Notes under the pieces: generated by a model
What the model was told of the DNA's origin: nothing
What the model saw: the letters and a program-made list of their open reading frames with translations, nothing else
The model's database searches: none
Shown here: positions 9,207 through 17,857 of the stretch, piece by piece
Position numbering within the stretch: position 1 is the stretch's first letter
Layout of the letters: each line of letters begins with the position of its first letter
Position numbers and translations under genes: made by a program
DNA from: Planctomycetota bacterium
GTDB taxonomy: Bacteria; Planctomycetota; SZUA-567; H5-PLA8
DNA: 64,000 bases
Reading direction: 5' to 3'
Assembly (NCBI GenBank): GCA_023150555.1
Contig: JAKLKQ010000004.1
Span: 24,698-88,697, forward strand

Positions 9207-9728
9207 ATGACCCACGCCCCGCGCACCCGCGCACCCGCCGCCGGCTTCACGCTCATCGAGATGATGGTGGTGATCTCGATCATCGCCGTGCTGGCCGCGC
9301 TGGTGCTGGGCGCGCTCAGCGCCGCGCGCACGCACTCGAAGGTGCAGCGCACCGAACTGATGCTGAGCATGCTCGATGCGAAGATCAAGGAGTACGAGCG
9401 CGACTTCGGCGACTGGCCGGATTCGAAGGGCGTCGACGGGCGCGCCGGCAGCGAGGCGCTGCTGGAGGCCCTGCTGACCGAGGAACAAAACGGCCCGTAC
9501 ATCGCCCGCAAGGAGATGACGCTGGGCGACCTCAACAACAACGGCCACGACGAGTTCTTGGATCCCTGGGGCAAGCCGATCCACTACATCCACTTCCGCC
9601 ACTACGACAGCGAACCTCCCAACCGCGACAGTTTCCGGCTCTACTCCGCCGGACCCGACAAGGAGTACGACCCCGACAACCCCGGCAGCGACGATATCGT
9701 CAACTGGAAGAAGGGCGCCGAAGAATAA
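9207..9728 (+). CDS. gspG: GspG-like major pseudopilin
   Basis: 173 residues. A classical class III prepilin leader is present: AAG|FTLIEMMVV, with cleavage predicted after Gly13, Phe14 as residue +1 and Glu18 as the +5 Glu. The hydrophobic helix continues to about residue 37. The globular part (DLNNNGHDEFLDPWGKPIHY ... GPDKEYDP) matches the GspG C-terminal region with its calcium-binding-type loop (LDPWG, Asp-rich end). It would polymerise into the pseudopilus after PilD-type processing. Its TAA stop codon forms the left copy of the target duplication of the small element at 9729-9893. Confidence 0.85.
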   Translation: MTHAPRTRAPAAGFTLIEMMVVISIIAVLAALVLGALSAARTHSKVQRTELMLSMLDAKIKEYERDFGDWPDSKGVDGRAGSEALLEALLTEEQNGPYIARKEMTLGDLNNNGHDEFLDPWGKPIHYIHFRHYDSEPPNRDSFRLYSAGPDKEYDPDNPGSDDIVNWKKGAEE

Positions 9729-9893
9729 GAGGCTGTTTTAATGCTTGCCGCGAAGACGGATGCGACGTGCAGACCAAGCAGTGCGAGGAAGGCGAACGAG
9801 CCAAATCCGGAGGGCATCTGGTGAGTAAGCCTGACGAAGCTCCTGCGCTGGTCCTCACAAGCAGCCGCCCGCGAGAGATGTTGAAATAGCCTC
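9729..9893. mobile_element. 165-bp MITE-like element flanked by TAA duplications
   Basis: Imperfect 13-bp terminal inverted repeats, GAGGCTGTTTTAA (9729-9741) and TTGAAATAGCCTC (9881-9893), match at 11 of 13 positions. Both ends are flanked by TAA (9726-9728 and 9894-9896), a 3-bp target duplication of TNA type as used by some IS5-family groups. The interior has no credible reading frame. It is either a MITE or a deletion remnant of an insertion sequence. It separates two genes of the pseudopilin operon without breaking either. No related transposase gene is in the window. Confidence 0.75.
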
Positions 9894-9929
9894 TAAGGCG
9901 GGGGCGCCGCTCTGCGTAAAGGCGATGCC

Positions 9930-11126
9930 ATGACCAAGAACGCTCGCCGCCTCGCGCCGCAACCCCCGGGCTTCACGCTCGTGGAGCTGCTGGTCGTGAT
10001 CGCCATCCTCTCCGTGCTGATGGGCCTGGGCGCCTGGGGCTTCGTCAGCGCCAGCCGCCGCTTGCGCGACCAGGCCGCCCCGACCACCGTCGAGACCGTC
10101 ATCCGCCAGGCGCGCAACACCGCCGTCGTCACCGGCGCACCGGCCTTTGTCGAGTTCGACACCGCGGCCGACCCGCCGCGCGTAGTGCCCTGGGCCTACC
10201 GCGTGAAGGGGCTGTGGCACTTCGAAACCAGCGGACAGCGCACGCCGGGCGCCTTCCACCAGGACGCGTTCGTCTTCGGCGGGGTGCTCGTCGACGGCAA
10301 AATCGGCAAGGGCATGATGCTGGGCGACGAGCGCGGAGGCTTCGGGCACATCGAATGCGGCGTCGACCGCGCCTACGACTGCCCCGACGGCGGCTACATC
10401 GAGGCCTACGTCTACTGGATCAACGACCGCGCGCACCCGCAGTACGTCTTTCACAAGAAGGACGCCTACGGCCTGTGCCTGGACGCCTACGGGCACCTCG
10501 TCGGCGAGGCCGGACGGACCTCCGTTGTCGGCGAGGGCTACCCCGTGCCGCGGCGGCGCTGGACGAAGGTCGCCTTCGCCTGGGACCGCCGCGCCCTGCG
10601 CCTGTTCCTCGACGACGCCGTTGTCGCCGTGGCTCCAGGCACCGAGCCCAAAGTGAGCAACGCGTCGCTGTACATCGGCGACGAGCACGCCTCCTTCTTC
10701 GGCATCGTCGACGAAGCGCGCATCCTGGCCGCGTCCCCCGGCGACGGCGTCACGCTGCCGCCTCAGGCGAAGCTGCGCCACGACGCCGCGCCCTGGAGCG
10801 CCTTCTACTTCGGCCCCGACGGCGGGCTCGACCCGCGCTACCACGCCGGGCCGCTGAAGGCCGAGATCCAGCAGGGCACCAAGATCCGCGCCATCACCGT
10901 CTCCATGCTGGGGATGACCAAGCGCGAGGACGTGCGGAACCTGACCGAGGAGGAGGTCCTGGCCGAAGAGGAGGCCAAGAAGCCCAAGAAACTCCCGCCG
11001 CCTCCTCCTCCGCTTCCGCCGCTGGTGCCGTCCACGCCCGAGAAGACCCAGCCCGACGACGACAGCGATGCCGATGCCAAGACCGAAGAACCGCCGCCCG
11101 CGCCAGCGGCCCCGGTAGAGGAGTGA
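9930..11126 (+). CDS. Prepilin-like (GspH-type) protein with a LamG-like domain
   Basis: 398 residues. The N-terminus PPG|FTLVELLVVIAIL is a prepilin leader and helix (cleavage after Gly14, Glu19 at +5). After a short GspH-like stretch (TTVETVIRQARNTAVVTGAPAFVEFD) comes a LamG/concanavalin-type domain at about residues 100-270, with typical closing strand FGIVDEARIL. The C-terminus is acidic and Pro-rich. In a minor pseudopilin such a domain would sit at or near the pilus tip and could bind glycans or protein. The ATG lies 36 nt after the MITE, so the element separates it from the gspG-like gene. The next gene follows 7 nt after the stop. Confidence 0.75.
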   Translation: MTKNARRLAPQPPGFTLVELLVVIAILSVLMGLGAWGFVSASRRLRDQAAPTTVETVIRQARNTAVVTGAPAFVEFDTAADPPRVVPWAYRVKGLWHFETSGQRTPGAFHQDAFVFGGVLVDGKIGKGMMLGDERGGFGHIECGVDRAYDCPDGGYIEAYVYWINDRAHPQYVFHKKDAYGLCLDAYGHLVGEAGRTSVVGEGYPVPRRRWTKVAFAWDRRALRLFLDDAVVAVAPGTEPKVSNASLYIGDEHASFFGIVDEARILAASPGDGVTLPPQAKLRHDAAPWSAFYFGPDGGLDPRYHAGPLKAEIQQGTKIRAITVSMLGMTKREDVRNLTEEEVLAEEEAKKPKKLPPPPPPLPPLVPSTPEKTQPDDDSDADAKTEEPPPAPAAPVEE

Positions 11127-11133
11127 GCGCGCC

Positions 11134-14100
11134 ATGATACACCTCTCGAAACCCAACCGACGCCCCCGTGGCGTGGCCATCGTGATGGTGCTGGTGGTGC
11201 TGGCGGCGCTGATCATCCTCGCCGCGCCCTTCGCCATCTCCATGCTAATGCACAGCCGTTCCGCGCGCAGCGACCTCAACACCGAGCAGGCGCGCAACGG
11301 CGCGCTTGCCGGCCTGGACCACGCGGTCGCGCACCTGCACAAGGTCCACAACCAGCCCGTGCTGGCGCCCGCGCAGCTGAAGGTGGACTTCTCAGGATTG
11401 CCCGCGCTGATCAACGACCCGTCGATGCCCAAGAACTTCGTCGATCCCGAGGGATTGCTCTGGTCAGCGCGCATCGAGGACGAGCAGGGCAAGGTCAACC
11501 TGCACACCGCGCCCCCGGCGCTGATCGGCAACCTGCTGGGCAGCAGCACCACCACCGAGTTGACCGAGAAGGGCGCCCGCACGCTCTTCGTCGAGAACGC
11601 GCGCGCCTTCCCCAGCGACGGCGACCCCAAGACGCCCGACGGCTACGTGATGATCGGCGCCGACCCGCTGCCGATCCTGTACACGCACGCCACCGAGCGC
11701 GAGATCGTCCTGCAGCCGCAGGGCGACTACAGCGTTAAGCACAGCCACCCGCCCGGCGCGCTGGTCTACGACGGACGCGGCTACTTCATTGCGCAGGCCG
11801 TCAACGGCCCCGGCGGGAAGTTCACGCCCTTCCGCAGCATCTACGAGATCAAGGAGATCGCCGGCGCCACTCCGCTGCGCGCGATCCACCCCAGCGAGTT
11901 CGTGCGCATCGAGCAACTCGTCACGATCCACTCCGGCCTGGGCGGCCCGGCCTGGGGGCGCGCCCAGCTGCCCGCCGACCAGACGATCAACCCCGGCGAC
12001 AAGCAGTTCGTCGTCGAGCAGGGCCAGGGCTTCGGCCCCGGCGCGCGGCTGCGCATCGTCCAGGGCGGGCAGGCGAAGAGTTTCCCGCTGGTCGAACGCG
12101 TCGATCCAGCGACCCGCAACGGGCGCCGCTCGTGGCGCGTCACCGTCACCGAACCCGTCGGCATCAAGATCGACGGCACGCGCAAGGGCGACGAGGCCTA
12201 CCTCGAGCCCCAACTGCGCCACCCGGTGAACGTCAACACCGCTTCGCCCGAGGTCCTCCGCGCGGTCGTGACGGGCGTGGGGCTCTACGCCAAGAACGAC
12301 TCGGTCTCCGCGGGCCAGGCCGCCGCGTTGGCGGACTTCCTCGCCGGTACCGACCCCCGCGGGCGCGGGCAGCGCATCGTGATCGCCGACAACGAGCAGC
12401 TCCGTGGGGTGCTCGAGGAGGCCCGCAAGCGCGGCATCCTGAACGTCGATCTGGCCGAGGCCGTTTTCATCAACGCGACCGAACCCAACAGCCCCAAGCT
12501 GCGGCTTTCGACCGTGCCCTTCTGCTTCCGTTCGATGGGGACCTTCACCGTCGAAGGCAGCGGCGTGATCAACACGCCCACCGGCCTCCAAGTGGCGCGC
12601 AGCACGCTGCGCAAGATCGTCACAATGCCCAGCCCGCCGCCGGGGCACTTCGAGCTGCACTCGCAGGAGGACTTCCAGGGCCTGCTGGACCAGGGCCTGG
12701 CCGCACGCGTCGTCACCTGGCCGGTGGCGATGGGCAACGACACCACGCGCTTCTTCCGCTCGACGCTTAACCGCCACCCCGACCCGAACAACGGCGACGT
12801 GCGTCTGGGCGTCGGCGAGGTCGGCAGCCACGTCGGCGACGGCCGACTGGGCAACGCCAGCGGTGGCGGGCAGGGCGTGATCCAGCTTCCGCGCGGGCCG
12901 AAAGACCGCACCTCGCCGGTCGTCATTCCGGCCTTCCAGGGCGCCAACCGCGGCGCGGGCGTGCTCCACGAGTTCATCGATCACTGCGACGACCCGCTAA
13001 ACAAGGCCTTCTTCCAGGAAGGCTACGCTATCAACCGCCACGGCCCGTACGAGCTGGAAGGCGTGGTCAACCCGCAGGGCAACGGCTTCATGCCCACGCA
13101 GGCCGTGGAAATCTGGTTCAAGCCCCTGGGCCGGGGCGGCGGCGAGCAGGTGCTCTTCGACCACGGCGAGGAAGTCGACCGCAACCGCGTCACGTTCTTT
13201 CACGAAGCCCGGCGCGGCCTGGTGGTGCGCGTCTTCGACAGCGGCCTGGAAGGCCTGGCCAGCGAGTACACGTACCCGTGCGAACTCGACGGCGGGCGCT
13301 GGTACCACGTCGCCGGATCCTGGCGCAGCGGGCACTACAACGGCCAGGAGGCGCGCATCGACGGGCAGCTGCAGCCGCCGGACACCGCCATCGAGTTCCA
13401 TCCCGGCTCGCGGTTGGCCGGGGACCTGGACATCGACGAGGACGAGAACCTGGAGGTCGACGACGGCGCCGACTTCCCCGATGCCGGCGCGGTGCAGGTG
13501 GGCGAGGAGATCATCGAGTACCGCTCGCGCAACGGCAATACACTCACGCAGCTCACCCGCGGCGCGCGCATGTCCGCGCAGGTCGCGCACCTCGAGGCCG
13601 AGTTCGTGATGCCCTACGGCTACGCGTGCCCCATGAGCGAGGACCTGTACGTCGGCGGCGCGACGCTGAGCGTTAACATGGAAGCCGCCAACAGCGGCAA
13701 CGTCATCCGCACCACCGTCAACCACCCGTCGCCGCCCAACAAGGATCCGTTCGTCGTCGACAGCGAGACCGCCAAACTGCCCGTGCAGGACGCCACCGAC
13801 TTCCCGCCCAGCGGCTACCTGCTGTGCAGCGGCGAGATCATCTACTACAAGAAGCGCACCGCGACCGCCTTCGAGCAGCTCACGCGCGGCGATACGCTTT
13901 GCGGCCGCACCGGCCCCGCGCGCAACCTGCGCCACGGCGCGGCGGTGATCTTGATCAGTATGCAGATCAGCAAGCCCGGCGATTACCCCCAGTCCGGGCT
14001 GGTACAGGTCGACAACGACGACGACGACACGAAGGTCGAATGGATCGCCTACGGCGACAAGGTCAGCACCGACGGCAAGCACTACCTGTCCGCGCACCTG

Positions 14101-15720
14101 GGCTATTCCTCGCCCGACAATTTCATCCAGACGGGTTCGCCGCCGACGCAGTCGAAGAACCGAGTGAAATCCGTCACGCTGGGATCGTTCCGCGGCCAGT
14201 GGGGCACGGATGCCAGAAAGGAGCACGCCAAGGGCGCGAAGGTCATCCCCGTCATCCGCTACAGCGGACCGCAGATCGGCAACGCGAACTCGCCCGCCGG
14301 GCCCGACGGCATCAGCACCGTCTCTGTGCTCACGCGCGGCCAGTCCGACGGTGACGTGCGCTGGATCAAGCGCGCCTACACGCGCCAGTACCCCAACGCG
14401 ACGACGATCACGGACAACCGCGGCCGCGTCACCGGGCTGCGTTTTACCGGCTGGGGCTTCGATTACCTCGCGGGGCTCGACGACTTCGTCTCGCGGTCCT
14501 ATCCGCGCCAGGGTTCGCGCCTGCTGAAGTTCCCCAGCGGCGAGATGCCCGACGTCGTCCCGCCCGTGCGGCACATCCTCTCGGACCTGGACAAGGCGGG
14601 CCAGCTGAGCGGCTACATGGACGAGGTCAAGGTCCTGGCGCTCACGTCCTTCGGCGGCAAGATCTCCATGGACACCGGCGGCGGCGGCCTGGCCGCCGAC
14701 GGGAACACCGTCAGCATCGAAGTGCCCGGCGGCTACGCGCGCCACGGCGGCGGCAACTTCAATCCCGTCTGGCCGACCACGGGCGGCGCGGTGCGCATCG
14801 AAGATGAAGTGATCTACTACGAGTCCGCGAGCACCTCGCAGGTGCAGTACTACGCCGATGTGCTGCCCAAGCTCGGCGACAAGGCCGGCCGCACCTGGTT
14901 CAACAGCTTCACCAAGACGGCCGAGTCGCATCCCAACATCCAGACCAAGACGGTCGTGACCCTGAGCGGCCTCAAGCGCGGGGCGCTGGGCACCACGGCC
15001 GCAGACCATCCGGCCGGCGCCGGCGCGATGCTCTACGACGCCGCGCCGATCACGTCGCTGTCCGGCGGGCTGCCGCTGATCGGCGATTCGTTCAGCGTGC
15101 GCGACGCCAAGGGCTTTCCGCAGGAAGGCTACGCCTGGATCGACGACGAGATCGTCAGCTACACGCAGCGCAACGGCAACGGTTTCAGCGGGGCGCGCTA
15201 TTTCCGCGGGCGTTACGGCACGCAGCAGGCCAACCATACCGGCGGCGCGGTGGTGCAGGCGCTGCCGTTCCGCTACTGGGACCGCGAGGCCCGCGAGTAC
15301 GACGGGCCCGGCCTGGCCTACGTGCAGGCCGGCTACTACGCCGAGGACGCCATCTGGGACACGCTCGAGTTGAAGACCAAGGCCCCGCCGGGCGAGCCCT
15401 TCCCGAAGTTCGTACAGCCGCGGGTGGTGGTGCGCTTCGACGGCCGCCCCGCCTGGGACACCGTGCCCACCAATAAGGAGGGCGGGCTTTACGAGTTCTA
15501 CGGGATGGGCGTCCACGAGCTGAAGGGCTACGGCGACGGCCGCCGCGGCGGCAAGGGCGTGAAGGCCGACCAGATCGAGATCCGCGTCTACTGGCAATAC
15601 GTGAAGGGCGCGTTCCAGCCCGGCCAGGACTGGAAGGCGACCTTCGGCCTCGACGAACTCCGCGCCACGTACCACAGCCCGATGGTGGTGCGCCGCATCG
15701 ATGAAATCGAGAAGCGATGA
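11134..15720 (+). CDS. gspK: Giant GspK-like minor pseudopilin with LamG and repeated beta modules
   Basis: 1528 residues, about four to five times a normal GspK. The N-terminus RPRG|VAIVMVLVVLAALIIL is a PilX/GspK-type leader and helix. A GspK helix-hairpin-helix element, HPVNVNTASPEVLRAVVTGV, lies at about residues 362-381. A LamG-like domain begins near residue 635, but its expected closing strand (GYMDEVKVLAL) appears only at about residue 1161. Between and after are at least five copies of a beta module with pattern FPxxGxxxIxxEIIxY ... RGxxGTxxxxHxxGAxV (about residues 774-825, 880-939, 943-1041, 1189-1303, 1319-1377). Such modules resemble those in phage tail and surface proteins. It shares an ATGA overlap with the next gene. 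Confidence 0.75.
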   Translation: MIHLSKPNRRPRGVAIVMVLVVLAALIILAAPFAISMLMHSRSARSDLNTEQARNGALAGLDHAVAHLHKVHNQPVLAPAQLKVDFSGLPALINDPSMPKNFVDPEGLLWSARIEDEQGKVNLHTAPPALIGNLLGSSTTTELTEKGARTLFVENARAFPSDGDPKTPDGYVMIGADPLPILYTHATEREIVLQPQGDYSVKHSHPPGALVYDGRGYFIAQAVNGPGGKFTPFRSIYEIKEIAGATPLRAIHPSEFVRIEQLVTIHSGLGGPAWGRAQLPADQTINPGDKQFVVEQGQGFGPGARLRIVQGGQAKSFPLVERVDPATRNGRRSWRVTVTEPVGIKIDGTRKGDEAYLEPQLRHPVNVNTASPEVLRAVVTGVGLYAKNDSVSAGQAAALADFLAGTDPRGRGQRIVIADNEQLRGVLEEARKRGILNVDLAEAVFINATEPNSPKLRLSTVPFCFRSMGTFTVEGSGVINTPTGLQVARSTLRKIVTMPSPPPGHFELHSQEDFQGLLDQGLAARVVTWPVAMGNDTTRFFRSTLNRHPDPNNGDVRLGVGEVGSHVGDGRLGNASGGGQGVIQLPRGPKDRTSPVVIPAFQGANRGAGVLHEFIDHCDDPLNKAFFQEGYAINRHGPYELEGVVNPQGNGFMPTQAVEIWFKPLGRGGGEQVLFDHGEEVDRNRVTFFHEARRGLVVRVFDSGLEGLASEYTYPCELDGGRWYHVAGSWRSGHYNGQEARIDGQLQPPDTAIEFHPGSRLAGDLDIDEDENLEVDDGADFPDAGAVQVGEEIIEYRSRNGNTLTQLTRGARMSAQVAHLEAEFVMPYGYACPMSEDLYVGGATLSVNMEAANSGNVIRTTVNHPSPPNKDPFVVDSETAKLPVQDATDFPPSGYLLCSGEIIYYKKRTATAFEQLTRGDTLCGRTGPARNLRHGAAVILISMQISKPGDYPQSGLVQVDNDDDDTKVEWIAYGDKVSTDGKHYLSAHLGYSSPDNFIQTGSPPTQSKNRVKSVTLGSFRGQWGTDARKEHAKGAKVIPVIRYSGPQIGNANSPAGPDGISTVSVLTRGQSDGDVRWIKRAYTRQYPNATTITDNRGRVTGLRFTGWGFDYLAGLDDFVSRSYPRQGSRLLKFPSGEMPDVVPPVRHILSDLDKAGQLSGYMDEVKVLALTSFGGKISMDTGGGGLAADGNTVSIEVPGGYARHGGGNFNPVWPTTGGAVRIEDEVIYYESASTSQVQYYADVLPKLGDKAGRTWFNSFTKTAESHPNIQTKTVVTLSGLKRGALGTTAADHPAGAGAMLYDAAPITSLSGGLPLIGDSFSVRDAKGFPQEGYAWIDDEIVSYTQRNGNGFSGARYFRGRYGTQQANHTGGAVVQALPFRYWDREAREYDGPGLAYVQAGYYAEDAIWDTLELKTKAPPGEPFPKFVQPRVVVRFDGRPAWDTVPTNKEGGLYEFYGMGVHELKGYGDGRRGGKGVKADQIEIRVYWQYVKGAFQPGQDWKATFGLDELRATYHSPMVVRRIDEIEKR

Positions 15721-16952
15721 TGGAGTCGTCTGTGCGCAAATCCGCAATCCGCAATCCGAATTCCGCAATCGGATTGACCCTGGTCGAGGTGATGATCACG
15801 CTGGCGATCTTCGTATCGCTGGCGGCGATGACGCTGTGGATGATGCGCACGCTGATCGACAGCTGGACCACCGGCGAACGCCATCGCGAACTGTACGAAC
15901 GCGCCAGCGGCGCGCTGGATCACATGGCCGAGGACCTCAGCCTGGCGCTTAGCCAGGAGCCCCCCGGCGTGGCGAAGGCGCAGGTGAAGTTCATCGGCGA
16001 CTACGACGCCGCGACCGGGCAGCAGACGGTGACGTTCGTGCGCACGTTCGAGTCCGGGCCCGAGCGCGCGCTCACCTTCTTCGCCGGCGACGGCCAGCCC
16101 AACGCCCTGCGCTTCCGCACCAAGGAGCAGATGGAGGACGACGACGCTCCGCCGCCGCCCGCCGGCGGCGCCGACGCCGACAACTACACCGGCGCGAAGA
16201 TCGGCGACTACAAGGCGCTGGGCGGCATGGCGATGATCAAGTACGGGATCGTGGACCGCGTGCTGTACCGGCAGATCCTGGCGCCGGTGCCCGACCCGCT
16301 GCCGAAGTCCCTGGACGGCAAGACGGCCACGCCGATCATCGAGGACGCGCTGTACATCGGCTTCGACTACTGGACGCAGTACAGCACGAGTTGGATCGAG
16401 GGCAAGACGCCGCGCGACACCAGCGGGCCGTCGAAGGTCTGGGACAGCACGCGCGGCATCACCGCGCTGCCGCTGAACGCCTTTATCCTGCACCGCGGCG
16501 AGCCCACCGACGGGCTGAGCTACGACGATCCGTCCGACGACGTCTATCCGCAGAAGGTGCGCATCACGCTCACCGTCGATTCGCCCATGCCGCGCTGCAC
16601 GCACACCAAGACGCTCGACGAACTCGGCACCGACGACGGCATGATCTTTGTCGGATCCACCAAGGGTTTCCCGCCGGGCGGCACGCCGGATTCGTACATC
16701 CTGATCGACAACGAATGGATCCATTACAAGGAGAAGAAGGACGACCGCTTCGTCGTCGACGTGCGCGGCGCGCGCGGCACCACGCGGGCCGAGCACAACG
16801 CCGGCGCCGTGGTGCGCGTCGGAAAAACCTTCCGCCGCAACGTCTACCTGCTGGGCTACAAGGACGACTTCGTGCCCGACGATATCTACAATCTGCGCCG
16901 CGGCATCGCGACGGCGCCGCCTGCCGGCCAGGGCCAGAGGCCCAGGCCATGA
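15717..16952 (+). CDS. GspJ-like minor pseudopilin with one beta module
   Basis: 411 residues; the ATG at 15717 overlaps the gspK-like stop. The leader SAIG|LTLVEVMITLAIF gives cleavage after Gly19 and Glu24 at +5. The following region (MAEDLSLALSQEPP, FGIVDRVLYRQ-type elements) fits GspJ. About residues 298-371 carry one copy of the module seen in the preceding protein (GFPPGG ... ILIDNEWIHY ... RGARGTTRAEHNAGAVV). The basic leader VRKSAIRNPNSAI is encoded by a degenerate AATCCGC repeat (15735-15772) of a type otherwise found in intergenic DNA here. Overlaps the next gene by 4 nt (ATGA). Confidence 0.75.
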   Translation: MMESSVRKSAIRNPNSAIGLTLVEVMITLAIFVSLAAMTLWMMRTLIDSWTTGERHRELYERASGALDHMAEDLSLALSQEPPGVAKAQVKFIGDYDAATGQQTVTFVRTFESGPERALTFFAGDGQPNALRFRTKEQMEDDDAPPPPAGGADADNYTGAKIGDYKALGGMAMIKYGIVDRVLYRQILAPVPDPLPKSLDGKTATPIIEDALYIGFDYWTQYSTSWIEGKTPRDTSGPSKVWDSTRGITALPLNAFILHRGEPTDGLSYDDPSDDVYPQKVRITLTVDSPMPRCTHTKTLDELGTDDGMIFVGSTKGFPPGGTPDSYILIDNEWIHYKEKKDDRFVVDVRGARGTTRAEHNAGAVVRVGKTFRRNVYLLGYKDDFVPDDIYNLRRGIATAPPAGQGQRPRP

Positions 16953-17392
16953 GCGCGCATCGTCTCTTTCGCCGCCGCCGCGCGCGGGGCATGACGCTGC
17001 TGGAGGTGCTCATTGCCGGCGGCATCCTGGTCTTCGGGATGGTCGGCGTCCTGGCGCTTTTCAACTCCGCCGCGCGGACGCACAAGCGGGCGGTCGACGA
17101 GACCCACGCCGTGCAACTGGGCGCGTCGGTGATGTCCGACCTGCGCGCGCTCTTCGAGAAAGGCGTGCTGCCGTCGGGTACGCCGCCGGGCGTGCCGCAG
17201 GAGAACGCCGACTTCCCCGGCTACAAGTACGCTGTGCAGATCATCGACCTGCAGGCCAAGGGCGGGCGCCGCGTGGGCATCAAGGACCAGCCGGGGCAGG
17301 AGTTCTTCGTCGAGGTCCGCGTCTACTTCCCCTCGCGCGGCAAGGAACTCTCGATCCCCTTCCACACCGTCATGGTGCTGCGCACCGAGTAA
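16949..17392 (+). CDS. GspI/PilV-like minor pseudopilin
   Basis: 147 residues, starting at the ATG that overlaps the previous stop. The leader RRRRARG|MTLLEVLIAGGILVFGM has a basic pre-sequence, cleavage after Gly14 and Glu19 at +5. The rest is short, with a GspI/PilV-like layout (helix, then a small beta domain: YKYAVQIIDLQ ... FFVEVRVYFP). It is the last gene of the pilus-like operon; no terminator hairpin with a T tract follows, and the repeat block 17398-17802 begins immediately. Confidence 0.75.
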   Translation: MSAHRLFRRRRARGMTLLEVLIAGGILVFGMVGVLALFNSAARTHKRAVDETHAVQLGASVMSDLRALFEKGVLPSGTPPGVPQENADFPGYKYAVQIIDLQAKGGRRVGIKDQPGQEFFVEVRVYFPSRGKELSIPFHTVMVLRTE

Positions 17393-17397
17393 ACACG

Positions 17398-17802
17398 TTT
17401 AACCGCAGAGATCGCTGAGAGCGCGGAGAACGGCGGGATGGTGTTTGGGTCCTGCTGGAACTTCGGCGCTGCGCCGTCCTTTCAGCGCCCGAAGGGCGCG
17501 AAATTCAGTAGCCCCCGGCGTAAGCCGGGGGACAGATCCCTTTATGAATGCGAGCCCCAGCGGGGCGGCATTCAGTGGCTTTCCTGACAACGCATAGGAA
17601 AGCCGCCCCTCCGGGGCTTGCGGCCCTTTTGCCCCTACACCCACGGCTGGCGCCGTGGGCTACTGAATGGCGCCCCTGGCGGGGCTATGGGCGGGTACTT
17701 CTCCGCTGTGTTTCGGCAATTGATGCCCCGATCGCTTTTTGGGAAAACGCTGCGGAGCAAAAATTCTCTCCTCTGCGGCCTCCGCGTTCTCCGCGGTTAA
17801 AG
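17398..17802. repeat. Intergenic repeat block bounded by inverted CGCGGAGA-type repeats
   Basis: The gap between the pseudopilin operon and aroA holds no gene. Its left end is TTTAACCGC followed by degenerate repeats of GAGA/GCGGAGAA type (17398-17432); its right end (17769-17802) is the inverse, reading TTTAACCGCGGAGAACG on the minus strand. In between are several REP-like palindromes: GCGCCCGAAGGGCGC, CCCCCGGCGTAAGCCGGGGG, GCCCCAGCGGGGC, GCCCCTCCGGGGC, and CCCACGGCTGGCGCCGTGGG. ATTCAGTAGCCC near 17505 and GGGCTACTGAAT near 17660 are inverted copies of each other. The block looks like a composite non-autonomous repeat cluster. Confidence 0.75.
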
Positions 17803-17857
17803 GCTGTTGGGTGCGCACTGGAGGCCGCGCGCCGTCTCGGATAAGATGGTCCGCGCC

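Noticed and set aside
6702-9602. 966-codon open frame on the minus strand
   Set aside because: It is opposite the TPR and gspG-like genes, has Gln/Arg/Val/Ala-biased low-complexity translation and no motifs; long antisense frames are expected in GC-rich DNA. Other similar long antisense frames (for example 12997-15768 and 50178-52886) were rejected for the same reason.
17398-17802. CRISPR array
   Set aside because: Palindromes are different from each other and irregularly spaced; there are no identical repeats with equal spacers and no cas genes.
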